From the IMG/VR virus record IMGVR_UViG_3300028802_000206, positions 1-57,702 of that record: 57,702 nucleotides of DNA. The stretch is one strand, 5' to 3'. The position numbers and the translations under genes were made by a program. Source of the DNA: a virus. Under the pieces are notes generated by a model. It had not been told where the DNA came from. It did no database searches and saw nothing but the letters and a program-made list of their open reading frames with translations. Position 1 is the stretch's first letter. Every line of letters begins with the position of its first letter. Shown here piece by piece: positions 1 through 6,215 of the stretch.

Positions 1-1
1 G

Positions 2-523
2 TCTGCCATCACTGGGCAGTTCGCGAACGGCGACGACATCAATGTCACGCCATACACGTCTGGCTTCCTGCGTAACTTCCTGACTGGCCTTGGCGACGTC
101 AACGTCACCTTCGGCGTGGCCGTAGACATCAACACGGCTGGCGGGGCCAATGGCGGAAAGGAGACGTTGACCGAGTTCCGCTTGATCGACCTCGACCAGA
201 TTGGGCAGGGCCCGCTTGGCAGTGCGGTGATCTTCGATCTGTCGGGATCGTTCCTGCTGCCGGACCGTTTCAACGGCAACGGCAAGGGCGACTACCTGAT
301 CAGCGGGTTCGACCTGTCTGGCGTTGATCCGACCCATCGCCTGCTGTTCCAGGCGACGTGGGATCACGCCACGGACGGCGGAGAGAGCTTCTATCTCGTG
401 CCGATCATCACGGCTGCCGTCCCCGGCCCGATCGTTGGCGCAGGCTTGCCGGGACTGATCGCCGCGGGTCTGTTCATGGTCGGCCTCGCCAAACGTCGCC
501 GCAACCGATCAGCTCAGGCCTGA
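2..523 (+). CDS. PEP-CTERM sorted surface protein, C-terminal part (5' end outside window)
   Basis: The frame is open from base 2 to the stop at 521-523, so the gene starts before the window. The C-terminus has a VPGPIVGAGLPGLIAAG segment, a hydrophobic stretch and a basic tail AKRRRNR: the classical PEP-CTERM layout of an exosortase recognition motif, membrane segment and Arg/Lys anchor. Known family role: export by Sec, then processing by exosortase and delivery to the envelope or exopolysaccharide. The preceding sequence is Gly/Asp/Asn-rich and beta-like. The matching N-terminal half with a signal peptide lies at 57484-57702, and the two read as one protein of about 245 residues if two bases (modulo three) are restored at the join. 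Confidence 0.8.
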   Translation, partial: SAITGQFANGDDINVTPYTSGFLRNFLTGLGDVNVTFGVAVDINTAGGANGGKETLTEFRLIDLDQIGQGPLGSAVIFDLSGSFLLPDRFNGNGKGDYLISGFDLSGVDPTHRLLFQATWDHATDGGESFYLVPIITAAVPGPIVGAGLPGLIAAGLFMVGLAKRRRNRSAQA

Positions 524-553
524 CGGGCCCTCTGCCCTCTGCCCTCCCGTCAG
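520..553 (+). terminator. Hairpin at the end of the PEP-CTERM gene
   Basis: The arms CTGACGGG (520-527) and CCCGTCAG (546-553) pair perfectly around an 18-base pyrimidine-rich loop. The left arm overlaps the PEP-CTERM stop codon. No T run follows, so it may be a weak terminator or an mRNA-stabilising hairpin. Confidence 0.4.
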
Positions 554-582
554 CATGAGGGCGCGTGCGGGTCTATGTGCCG

Positions 583-599
583 CGTCCCGCACGCGCATC
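583..599 (+). repeat. 17-bp direct repeat, copy 1
   Basis: CGTCCCGCACGCGCATC is repeated exactly at 1267-1283. The two copies bracket the split Acb2-like locus, and each lies shortly upstream of a small gene (starts at 631 and 1306). It could be a shared upstream control element, a trace of segmental duplication, or a recombination core. Its closeness to the integrase makes an att role conceivable but unproven. Confidence 0.6.
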
Positions 600-630
600 C
601 TGCAACGGCACGCGTACCTGGAGAAACCCG

Positions 631-846
631 ATGCACCAAAGCACTTATGAATACCTGGCACCGACCGACGAACAGAAAGCCCAGATGATGCACTTGCGCA
701 CTGCCGCCAAGATCTATGCCGACATGCTGGAAACCCTGCTGCCAGACGGCCCCGACAAGACCCATACGCTGTGGCTGCACCGCACCACGGCGATGTGGGC
801 GAATGTAAGCATAACCAGGCTCCCAGATGGGACACCGAGGGAATGA
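631..846 (+). CDS. Acb2/Tad1-like small protein, copy 1 (C-terminus supplied by inserted element)
   Basis: This 71-residue protein starts at the ATG at 631 and resembles phage Acb2/Tad1 hairpin-family proteins, which bind cyclic nucleotide or gcADPR signals and so blunt CBASS or Thoeris defence. The visible signature is a helical N-terminus, then LPDGPDKTHTLWLHRTTAMW and NVSITRLPDGTPRE. A paralogue lies at 3004-3225. The last 14 codons (802-843) are recoded with AT-richer synonymous codons compared with the displaced original end at 1211-1255. The stop overlaps the start of the homing gene (ATGA). The family assignment comes from motif memory only; sponge function and ligand are inferences. 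Confidence 0.6.
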   Translation: MHQSTYEYLAPTDEQKAQMMHLRTAAKIYADMLETLLPDGPDKTHTLWLHRTTAMWANVSITRLPDGTPRE

Positions 847-1163
847 GCTGGCAGGAAACAGAGTTAGCTTACCTTGCAGGTTTTGTTGACGGCGAAGGGT
901 CGATCACGATCTTTCGTTCTGGCAAGCGCTACCATCTTCGTTTCGACATCTTCAACACGAACGAGGACGTGTTGCGCTGGATACAAGTTACATTCGGCGG
1001 CTGCGTTCGCCGGGTTACTAGCCGCTGCAAGGAAACATGGAAACCAGAGTTTATGTGGTACGTCGGCCAGCAGCAGGCGTCAGACATTCTGTCGGCGTGC
1101 CTTCCGTACTTGAAGGTCAAGCGGCTACAGGAAAACCGATACCCGATAACATTCGTGTCCTAA
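843..1163 (+). CDS. LAGLIDADG homing endonuclease
   Basis: This 106-residue protein carries the single-motif signature LAYLAGFVDGEGSITI near residues 8-23, followed by a beta-rich segment and the late conserved SACLPYLKVKRLQ. Single-motif LAGLIDADG enzymes act as homodimers, cutting a long DNA site to drive their own spread. The ATG at 843 overlaps the stop of the upstream Acb2-like gene (ATGA), so translation is probably coupled. Base composition is visibly more AT-rich than the neighbours. The element (about 802-1210) sits inside the Acb2-like gene between the Ala and Asn codons of its MWAN motif. Confidence 0.85.
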   Translation: MSWQETELAYLAGFVDGEGSITIFRSGKRYHLRFDIFNTNEDVLRWIQVTFGGCVRRVTSRCKETWKPEFMWYVGQQQASDILSACLPYLKVKRLQENRYPITFVS

Positions 1164-1210
1164 GAGCCAACCTCGTCACTCAAATTCAAAGACTGAACCG
1201 AAAGGGCACC

Positions 1211-1255
1211 AACGTCGCCATCACCCGGCAGCCCGACGGCACGCCGCGGCCATGA
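1211..1255 (+). pseudogene. Displaced original 3' end of the Acb2-like gene
   Basis: These 45 bases encode NVAITRQPDGTPRP and a stop, homologous to the last 14 residues of the gene at 631-846 (NVSITRLPDGTPRE) and of the paralogue at 3004-3225. There is no start codon or upstream coding for the rest of the protein. It is best explained as the native gene end pushed downstream when the homing element inserted at 802. Confidence 0.7.
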
Positions 1256-1266
1256 CCGATCCCCCA

Positions 1267-1283
1267 CGTCCCGCACGCGCATC
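1267..1283 (+). repeat. 17-bp direct repeat, copy 2
   Basis: Exact copy of the repeat at 583-599. It lies about 20 bases upstream of the small membrane protein gene at 1306. Confidence 0.6.
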
Positions 1284-1305
1284 ATGCTCTGCTGGAGCTG
1301 CCCGC

Positions 1306-1431
1306 ATGATCGAACATGAGTTCATGACGATGGGGCAAATCCCGTTTGGCACTATCGCCGGCTTTGGGATCGCCGTGCTGGCGCTGGTGGCGCTGGCTGT
1401 CTACGGGTGGTTCGTCGCGGTGGCCAAATGA
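1306..1431 (+). CDS. Small single-pass membrane protein
   Basis: This 41-residue ORF has a short polar N-terminus and one hydrophobic segment (about residues 17-39, IAGFGIAVLALVALAVYGWF) ending in Ala-Lys. The stop overlaps the start of the next gene (ATGA), which supports real, coupled translation. Function unknown. Confidence 0.55.
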   Translation: MIEHEFMTMGQIPFGTIAGFGIAVLALVALAVYGWFVAVAK

Positions 1432-1664
1432 ACCTCAAGATCACGCTGCCCCGCATGCCGGCACGCTTGGCCAAGGCGTTCGATGCGTGGCTGGACTGGG
1501 TCAATGTTCCGATCTGGGGGCGGGTCCGCCGCATCGATGTGCTGCTCGTCGTCCTCGGCGTCATCTGCGGCGTCTACTACTACCTGGAAGGCGGCTGGCT
1601 TGGCGCCGCTCAAGGTGTGGCTTTGTATACGTTCGTCGCCCTTGTCTCGCTGTGGATGTTTTGA
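1428..1664 (+). CDS. Small membrane protein
   Basis: This 78-residue protein starts at the ATG that overlaps the upstream stop. A basic, amphipathic N-terminal third (LPRMPARLAKAFDAWLDW) is followed by two likely membrane segments around residues 38-50 and 60-77 (VLLVVLGVICGVYYY; GVALYTFVALVSLWMF). It sits between another small membrane protein and the excisionase-like gene. Family not recognised. Confidence 0.6.
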   Translation: MNLKITLPRMPARLAKAFDAWLDWVNVPIWGRVRRIDVLLVVLGVICGVYYYLEGGWLGAAQGVALYTFVALVSLWMF

Positions 1665-1665
1665 A

Positions 1666-2049
1666 ATGACCAACGAACCCGCGCGCGCACCATTGTATAC
1701 CGTGGATGATGTGGCCGGGCGCCTTCACAAGAGCCGGCGCTGGTTGCAGGATTTCCTGCGCGGTCGGGACATCGGACGGCTGGCTGGACGCACTCGGCTA
1801 TTCACCGAGATCGACGTCGGCCGACTGATCGAGGCTCTGCCATGCTCAAGCTCAAAGACCCCCGCAAAGGCAAAAGCCCGAACTACTCGATCCGGGGGAC
1901 GTACCGCGGTATCCGCGTGGACAAGAGCTGCGGAACTCACAAACGATCAGTCGCTGTTGCCGAACTCAAGCGACTTGAAGAGGCCATCGAGCGCGGCGAG
2001 TACCCGCCCAAAGAAGCCCCAACTGATCGTGAACAACCAACGTTCCTGA
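1666..2049 (+). CDS. Excisionase-like helix-turn-helix protein
   Basis: The N-terminal 55 residues look like a winged-helix excisionase or MerR-type DNA-binding domain: LYTVDDVAGRLHKSRRWLQD, then an Arg-rich wing (GRTRLFTEIDVGRLIEAL). Its position directly upstream of and overlapping the integrase supports a role as recombination directionality factor (Xis). The remaining 70 or so residues overlap the integrase gene by about 208 bp in another frame and are Ser/Ala/Lys-rich, so the functional part is probably only the first third. Confidence 0.6.
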   Translation: MTNEPARAPLYTVDDVAGRLHKSRRWLQDFLRGRDIGRLAGRTRLFTEIDVGRLIEALPCSSSKTPAKAKARTTRSGGRTAVSAWTRAAELTNDQSLLPNSSDLKRPSSAASTRPKKPQLIVNNQRS

Positions 2050-2891
2050 GTGCAGCCGTTGCGTACATGGAAGCCGGCCGGCGATCGAAGTACGTCGCCA
2101 AACTGATCAAGCATTTCGGAGAGACGCCGCTGACGGAGGTCGACCAGGCCGCGATCGACGCCGCAGCGATTGCGATATGCCCCAACACGACGCCTGGCAC
2201 CCGCAATGCCTGCGTCTACACCCCGGTCTCCGCGATCCTGCACCATGCCGGCATCAAGATCGTGATCCAGCGGCCGAAGGGCGCCAAGGGCCGCGTCGTC
2301 ACCGACTGGATCTCACCAGCGGACGCAACGGCGATCGTTCTTGCCGCCGACACCATCAACCCTCAATTCGGGCTGCTGCTGCGCTACCTGCTCTACACTG
2401 GCCTGCGGCTCAATGAGGCGCTACGGCTGCGCTGGGAAGACTTGCAGCTCAACGAAGCAACGGCCTGGGTCCGCCGCAGCAAGGGCGGGCCAGCGTCACC
2501 CGTGCGGCTGCGTAGCGAGCTCGTCGCCGGGATGGCCGCGCGCCGCCCGCAGGAGCCAGTAGGGCGCGTTTTCACATTCGGCCAGGGTGGACGCCTCAAG
2601 TACCTGCTGGTGCGCTCCAAGCTCGCCGCGCTGGGCCTGCCAGCCCCCATTGAGCGACCGGCCGGCTGGCGCCAGCCGCCGAACCGGCTGCAGTGGCTCA
2701 ACTTCCATTCCTTCAGGCACACATGGGCGACATGGATGCGGCGCGCAGGGGCCGACGTCCAGGGCCTCGTGGCGACCGGGAACTGGCGCGATGCCCGATC
2801 GGCCAGCCGCTACGCCCACGCCGTCCAGCGTGAGGAGTGGAATAGAGTGGACGACCTGCCGAGCGTGGAGAAGCCGGGGAAGGTGGCATGA
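1842..2891 (+). CDS. int: Tyrosine recombinase / phage integrase
   Basis: This 349-residue protein has the full tyrosine-recombinase active site: Arg189 in YTGLRLNEAL, Lys214 in RRSKGG, His289-x-x-Arg292 in HSFRHT, Trp315 in GNW and the nucleophile Tyr324 in SRYAHA. The N-terminal part carries an arm-type DNA-binding segment (residues 1-60) and a core-binding domain (about 65-150). It catalyses site-specific integration and excision between attP and the host attB. An attP would be expected in the flanking non-coding DNA, but I could not identify its core without the host site. Confidence 0.92.
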   Translation: MLKLKDPRKGKSPNYSIRGTYRGIRVDKSCGTHKRSVAVAELKRLEEAIERGEYPPKEAPTDREQPTFLSAAVAYMEAGRRSKYVAKLIKHFGETPLTEVDQAAIDAAAIAICPNTTPGTRNACVYTPVSAILHHAGIKIVIQRPKGAKGRVVTDWISPADATAIVLAADTINPQFGLLLRYLLYTGLRLNEALRLRWEDLQLNEATAWVRRSKGGPASPVRLRSELVAGMAARRPQEPVGRVFTFGQGGRLKYLLVRSKLAALGLPAPIERPAGWRQPPNRLQWLNFHSFRHTWATWMRRAGADVQGLVATGNWRDARSASRYAHAVQREEWNRVDDLPSVEKPGKVA

Positions 2892-3003
2892 ACTTGCGAA
2901 TAAAGCGGGATCACCAAAAACGGGCAGCACGAATTGACGTGCTTCAAACTGTCGGGGCGACTGTAAGCGCCCGCCCGTTACCGCAACGCCGACCAACAGG
3001 GAG

Positions 3004-3225
3004 ATGATGATGCACCGTTCGACGTTCGAGTATCTGTCGCCGACTGATGACCAGCTCTTGCATATGGCGCGCGTGCGCGAGGCGGCCAAGGCTTATTGCG
3101 ATGTGCTGGAGGCCGAGCTGCCGGATGGGCCGGACAAGACGTTCATCATTCGCGCGCATCGGTCCAATGCGATATGGGCTAACGTGGCAATCACGCGGTT
3201 GCCTGATGGGACGCCGAGGGAGTGA
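3004..3225 (+). CDS. Acb2/Tad1-like small protein, copy 2 (intact)
   Basis: This 73-residue protein is paralogous to the protein at 631-846. They share H-x-S-T-[FY]-E-Y-L-x-P-T-D-[DE]-Q near the N-terminus, LPDGPDKT in the middle and the WANVAITRLPDGTPRE end. Three ATG codons in a row begin the ORF, following GGGAG. This copy is uninterrupted and its 3' codons (GAT GGG ACG CCG AGG) resemble those carried by the homing element in copy 1. As for copy 1, cyclic-nucleotide sponge activity against CBASS-type defence is a family-level inference. Confidence 0.62.
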   Translation: MMMHRSTFEYLSPTDDQLLHMARVREAAKAYCDVLEAELPDGPDKTFIIRAHRSNAIWANVAITRLPDGTPRE

Positions 3226-3228
3226 ACG

Positions 3229-3411
3229 ATGGGAGTGAACGATATTAGCGTTACCGAGATTGAACTACGGGCGGCGTTGGATGCGGTCATATCAGAGGAG
3301 AGGCCGGGGCGCTGGATGCAGACGACGCTGGCCAAATTCGCGAGGCAGCCTCACAAGCGCAGTGCCGATGAGTGGAGAAAACGTGGAAGAAGCAAATTCA
3401 GGTTCGGCTAA
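3229..3411 (+). CDS. Small protein paralogous to the N-terminus of the 56802 gene
   Basis: This 60-residue, basic protein begins 3 bases after the Acb2-like gene. Its segment TEIELRAALDAVISEE followed by TTLAKFARQ aligns with TEHDLRAALDGALSVD and LLTKFEELQ of the protein at 56802-57083. The C-terminus is Arg/Lys-rich. Function unknown. Confidence 0.5.
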   Translation: MGVNDISVTEIELRAALDAVISEERPGRWMQTTLAKFARQPHKRSADEWRKRGRSKFRFG

Positions 3412-3773
3412 ATCCAAATGATCAACGGCATCAACAACATAAAATTTCCGTCCCTTCTCTCCCCCCGGAGGCGGGCCGCATCTTTTGTAACCCACAAACC
3501 CTCGCATTTATTGGCCTTGCCGCGCCGGCTCACGACCTTTCGTGACGCAACGGAGCGTGAACGCGTCACTCCGATACGTGGAAAATCCGTGGAATGTGAT
3601 CCCTATCTGTTCACGGCCGTGGCGGGGTCACCGATCGCAATCGTCGGGATTAGCGATGGAAATCATCTGGATCGCGATTGGTGGTGTCTTAGGCGCTGCC
3701 ACGTACTGCCTGCTGATCAGGTTGGGACGCTTCGCTCAGCAATGTTTCCCGTGCAACTCTAGAGGAGCCGCAC
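3412..3773. other. Intergenic stretch with a possible tiny membrane ORF
   Basis: No well-supported gene covers these 362 bases. A frame from 3656 to 3856 would encode a 66-residue product whose first 25 residues are hydrophobic (MEIIWIAIGGVLGAATYCLL), but it has no clear ribosome-binding site and runs into the start of the 3774 gene in another frame. A longer open frame at 3418-3762 has no recognisable features. Confidence 0.35.
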
Positions 3774-4079
3774 ATGGACGACAAAGACGTGCCCCCGAGC
3801 CACCCGAGCCACCCCGACTACAGGGGCAGGGAGCCTCTCCCCGGAGAAGGCGCTAAGCCTGCGGACGCCCCCGACCCGATGGATGATTGGCAGTTGGTGC
3901 CGAAGGTCTTCACCAAAGAAATGATTGAAGCCTATGAGCAACATGCAGGGACCGCATTGATGAGTGGGGCTCTTAAGAGGGCACTCGCAGCCGCCCCCTC
4001 CCCACCAGCTCAATCCAGCGGCTGGCAGGGCGTCCTTCAAGGGCCCGCGCTGGCCGATCCGTTCGACGACGACGCGTGA
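3774..4079 (+). CDS. Small acidic phage protein
   Basis: This 101-residue protein follows a good ribosome-binding site (GAGGAG, 6 bases before ATG). It is Pro/Asp-rich and low-complexity at the N-terminus, with a short helical region (VFTKEMIEAYEQHAG) and an acidic end. It is the last plus-strand gene before the convergent lysis cassette. Family not recognised. Confidence 0.55.
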   Translation: MDDKDVPPSHPSHPDYRGREPLPGEGAKPADAPDPMDDWQLVPKVFTKEMIEAYEQHAGTALMSGALKRALAAAPSPPAQSSGWQGVLQGPALADPFDDDA

Positions 4080-4082
4080 AGA

Positions 4083-4304
4083 TCAGTGGCCGACGATGCG
4101 CCACGTCGGCAGCCCCAGCAGCATCGCAACGATCATGTAGAGAACGACCAGCAGCACCACGAGCAGATACAACCGCTGCACGTTCCAATCGATGCTGTAG
4201 GTGAACCACTTTGCGACCATGACGATGATCGCGCCGACAAGCACCAGGATGGCGGCCACGATGGCGGCGTTTATGATGCCGAGCAGAAGGCCGGTCAGCG
4301 ACAT
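4083..4304 (-). CDS. Putative holin
   Basis: This 73-residue protein has two strong membrane segments (about 5-33 and 44-66) separated by a short charged loop with Trp, Tyr and Asp. It lies directly downstream of the amidase, 3 bases apart. Size, topology and position fit a class II holin that permeabilises the inner membrane to release the endolysin. There is no family-specific motif, so the call depends on context. Confidence 0.6.
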   Translation of the reverse strand: MSLTGLLLGIINAAIVAAILVLVGAIIVMVAKWFTYSIDWNVQRLYLLVVLLVVLYMIVAMLLGLPTWRIVGH

Positions 4305-4307
4305 TGG

Positions 4308-5273
4308 CTATCCTTTCGATGCAACGACGAGTTTCTCCTTGCCCCCCAACACGTCCGCGATGTCCTGGCAGATGTTCTCGAATTTGTTGTCGTAGATGTC
4401 AGCGTCGGTGGGGTTGTCCACGAAGCACACCTCGATCAACACGGCTGGCATCTCGGTGTGGTTAAGCATGTAGAAATCGTCGGTGTACTTGGCGCCACGG
4501 TCAGTGAAGCCGCTCTTGGCGATCGCTGCGCTGAGCTTCGCGGACAGTTCCTCCTGGGTGACGTACCAGACCTCGGTGCCGTGTCCCTCTCCGGTCGAGG
4601 CGTTGAAGTGGACGAACACGTCCAGATCGCGCGTCTGCGCGTTGTGCCAGTCCGCCAGCCGCTTCAAGTTGTCGTCCTGATTGGTGCTCTTGGTATCATG
4701 GAATGTCGCGATCCCGACGCCGCGCGCTTGCAGCTCCTGGGCGACCCGATCGACCACCCGCGTGGCCTCGGCCACCTCGTTGAGGAACGAATTGGCACCC
4801 TGGCACTTTGTCGAGTGCCCTGACGACATGCAGATGCGGTCGTAGGGCCGCCCCTGCCCGCGCTCTGGCCGCTCCTCGCGCTCTGGCTCGAAGCTGACCT
4901 CGACAATGTCATCGGTATCGATGCCGAGCGCCGCCATCAGGCCCGGAGAGAGATCGGCGACCCGGCCAGTGTCCTCGTGCGGACCCCAATCGGCGGGTGT
5001 CGCGAAGTGCTCGCGGCCGGTCTTCTGCGCCCGCACCAGCACCACCATGTCTGGCAACACGTCTTTTGGAGTTTCGTCGTAATCCCAACGGGTCGCGATG
5101 TAGAACACCTCGGGATCGAGCCGCCGCGCGAGCCCGGTGGTGCCGGGTGGCTGCGACGGCAAAAACAGGTGCGGGGCATCCTCAACTGAATAAATAAACG
5201 CTAAATCCTCCGATGGAGAAACCCCAGTATCGTTTGGACCCCCGAACCAGCTTACCTTACCTTTAATTCTCAT
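4308..5273 (-). CDS. N-acetylmuramoyl-L-alanine amidase (Amidase_3 endolysin)
   Basis: I place the start at the ATG at 5273 (product MRIKGKVSWFGG, 321 residues) because GGGGGTTG precedes it; the upstream extension is the end of the overlapping HNH gene. The C-terminal half is a zinc amidase: SSGHS (His ligand), NEVAEA (Glu ligand), DVFVHFNAS (His ligand) and the catalytic Glu in VLIEVCFVDNP. The N-terminal 150 residues carry a separate domain (WFGGPNDTGVSPSEDLAFI) seen in phage lysins of this type. It cuts the MurNAc-L-Ala bond of peptidoglycan. No signal peptide is visible, so it should depend on the adjacent holin. Confidence 0.88.
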   Translation of the reverse strand: MRIKGKVSWFGGPNDTGVSPSEDLAFIYSVEDAPHLFLPSQPPGTTGLARRLDPEVFYIATRWDYDETPKDVLPDMVVLVRAQKTGREHFATPADWGPHEDTGRVADLSPGLMAALGIDTDDIVEVSFEPEREERPERGQGRPYDRICMSSGHSTKCQGANSFLNEVAEATRVVDRVAQELQARGVGIATFHDTKSTNQDDNLKRLADWHNAQTRDLDVFVHFNASTGEGHGTEVWYVTQEELSAKLSAAIAKSGFTDRGAKYTDDFYMLNHTEMPAVLIEVCFVDNPTDADIYDNKFENICQDIADVLGGKEKLVVASKG

Positions 5274-5838
5274 GGTGCAACCCCCAGTAAAACTCGCCAT
5301 GAAGTCTTCGTGCCTCAGCCTCATACGCCGCGCCTGCTTCTTCAGGGGTATCAAACATTCCAAGGTGTTTGTTCTTACCGTAAATGAAAATCTTGGCCTG
5401 CCATCGGTTGCGAATTGGAAAAATCCCGCGATATCCGAATTTGTTGTCGTATCTCAGTTTTCTGTTCCAGCCTTGCTCAAAATGATTTGCTGTCCTGATG
5501 TTGCTCCATACGTTATTTGATGCATTTCCGTCGGCGTGATCGAGATTGTTCCCTGGTTCGATGCCTGTCATCATCTTAAAAATAACGCGATGCTCCCAGT
5601 ACCTGATCCCATCAATACGAACGTGCCGCGAAATCCGGTGGTGGCGTTTATCTTCATGGATCATCCCGGCTCGCTTCCCCGCATTCTTGCTGTTCCACGT
5701 CGCCCATGCCCCTTGCGTGATAAAATGTTCTCTCGGTCGTATTCTCCATCGTAATTCCCCAGTATCGGGAGCGTAGATAAAGCATTCCTGCAACCGTTCG
5801 ACTGACGGCAAAATCTTGATGGGCTTAGCTTTAGTCAT
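5263..5838 (-). CDS. HNH homing endonuclease with AP2 DNA-binding domain
   Basis: The 191-residue protein has an HNH core around residues 82-122 (YWEHRVIFKMMTG, then NNLDHADGNASNN and SNIRTAN) followed by an AP2-type domain (FGYRGIFPIRNRWQAKI, then HLGMFDTPEEAGAAYEAEA). This is the usual architecture of phage free-standing HNH nicking or homing enzymes. It is inserted between the lysis genes; its last 11 bases overlap the start of the amidase. Its AT-richer composition sets it apart from the neighbours. Confidence 0.88.
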   Translation of the reverse strand: MTKAKPIKILPSVERLQECFIYAPDTGELRWRIRPREHFITQGAWATWNSKNAGKRAGMIHEDKRHHRISRHVRIDGIRYWEHRVIFKMMTGIEPGNNLDHADGNASNNVWSNIRTANHFEQGWNRKLRYDNKFGYRGIFPIRNRWQAKIFIYGKNKHLGMFDTPEEAGAAYEAEARRLHGEFYWGLHHEN

Positions 5839-5851
5839 CGGTTTCTTCCGA

Positions 5852-6124
5852 TCATGGATTGATGTTCAGCCGCTTTGTCATCACGTCGACAATTCTGTCG
5901 ATGGACGCTTTGTTGGCCTTGGTCTGCGACTCCAGCACGGTCAATCGATTATCTATCGTCCCAAGGTGCGGCGAGCCGCGCACCTCCAAGGTGTTAACCC
6001 GTGTTTCGAGGCGCACCGCGTAGGCAATGATGCTGATCACGACCGCGCCGATCGCTATCGCCTGGGCGATCAGGAAATAGACCAACGTCGAGTTGTCGCT
6101 GATCCACGACTTGAGATCGGACAT
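5852..6124 (-). CDS. Membrane-anchored coiled-coil protein of the lysis region
   Basis: This 90-residue protein has one transmembrane segment (about 14-35, LVYFLIAQAIAIGAVVISII) followed by a heptad-like region (RLETRVNTLEV, then NRLTVLESQTKANKASIDRI). A strong ribosome-binding site (AAGGAG, 9 bases) precedes the ATG. Topology and location suggest an i-spanin-like or accessory lysis protein, but no lipoprotein partner was seen, so this stays tentative. Confidence 0.6.
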   Translation of the reverse strand: MSDLKSWISDNSTLVYFLIAQAIAIGAVVISIIAYAVRLETRVNTLEVRGSPHLGTIDNRLTVLESQTKANKASIDRIVDVMTKRLNINP

Positions 6125-6215
6125 CCTGCTTTGCTCCTTTGTGGTAGCGCGCGATCCACGTGCGCATCGCGGCCGCCATGCGGCGGCGGCGTTCCTCGCA
6201 AGCTGCGCACGTCAT
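5994..6215 (-). CDS. Small CxxC protein overlapping the lysis-region gene
   Basis: The ATG at 6213-6215 overlaps the stop of the S74 fibre gene (ATGA). The product begins MTCAACEERRRRMAAAMRTW, a Cys-x-x-Cys plus basic helix pattern typical of short phage proteins. It overlaps the 5852-6124 gene by about 130 bases and its second half looks like a shadow of that gene, so only the first 30-35 residues may matter. It is supported mainly by the coupled start. Confidence 0.4.
   Translation of the reverse strand: MTCAACEERRRRMAAAMRTWIARYHKGAKQDVRSQVVDQRQLDVGLFPDRPGDSDRRGRDQHHCLRGAPRNTG

Noticed and set aside
802-1210. Group I intron at the LAGLIDADG insertion
   Set aside because: No P1/P7-type pairing was seen, and the host gene already ends properly at 846 with a recoded 3' end; splicing is not needed.
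1842-3003. attP core or tRNA overlapping the integrase region
   Set aside because: No tRNA-like structure or recognisable core found; cannot be assigned without the host attB.
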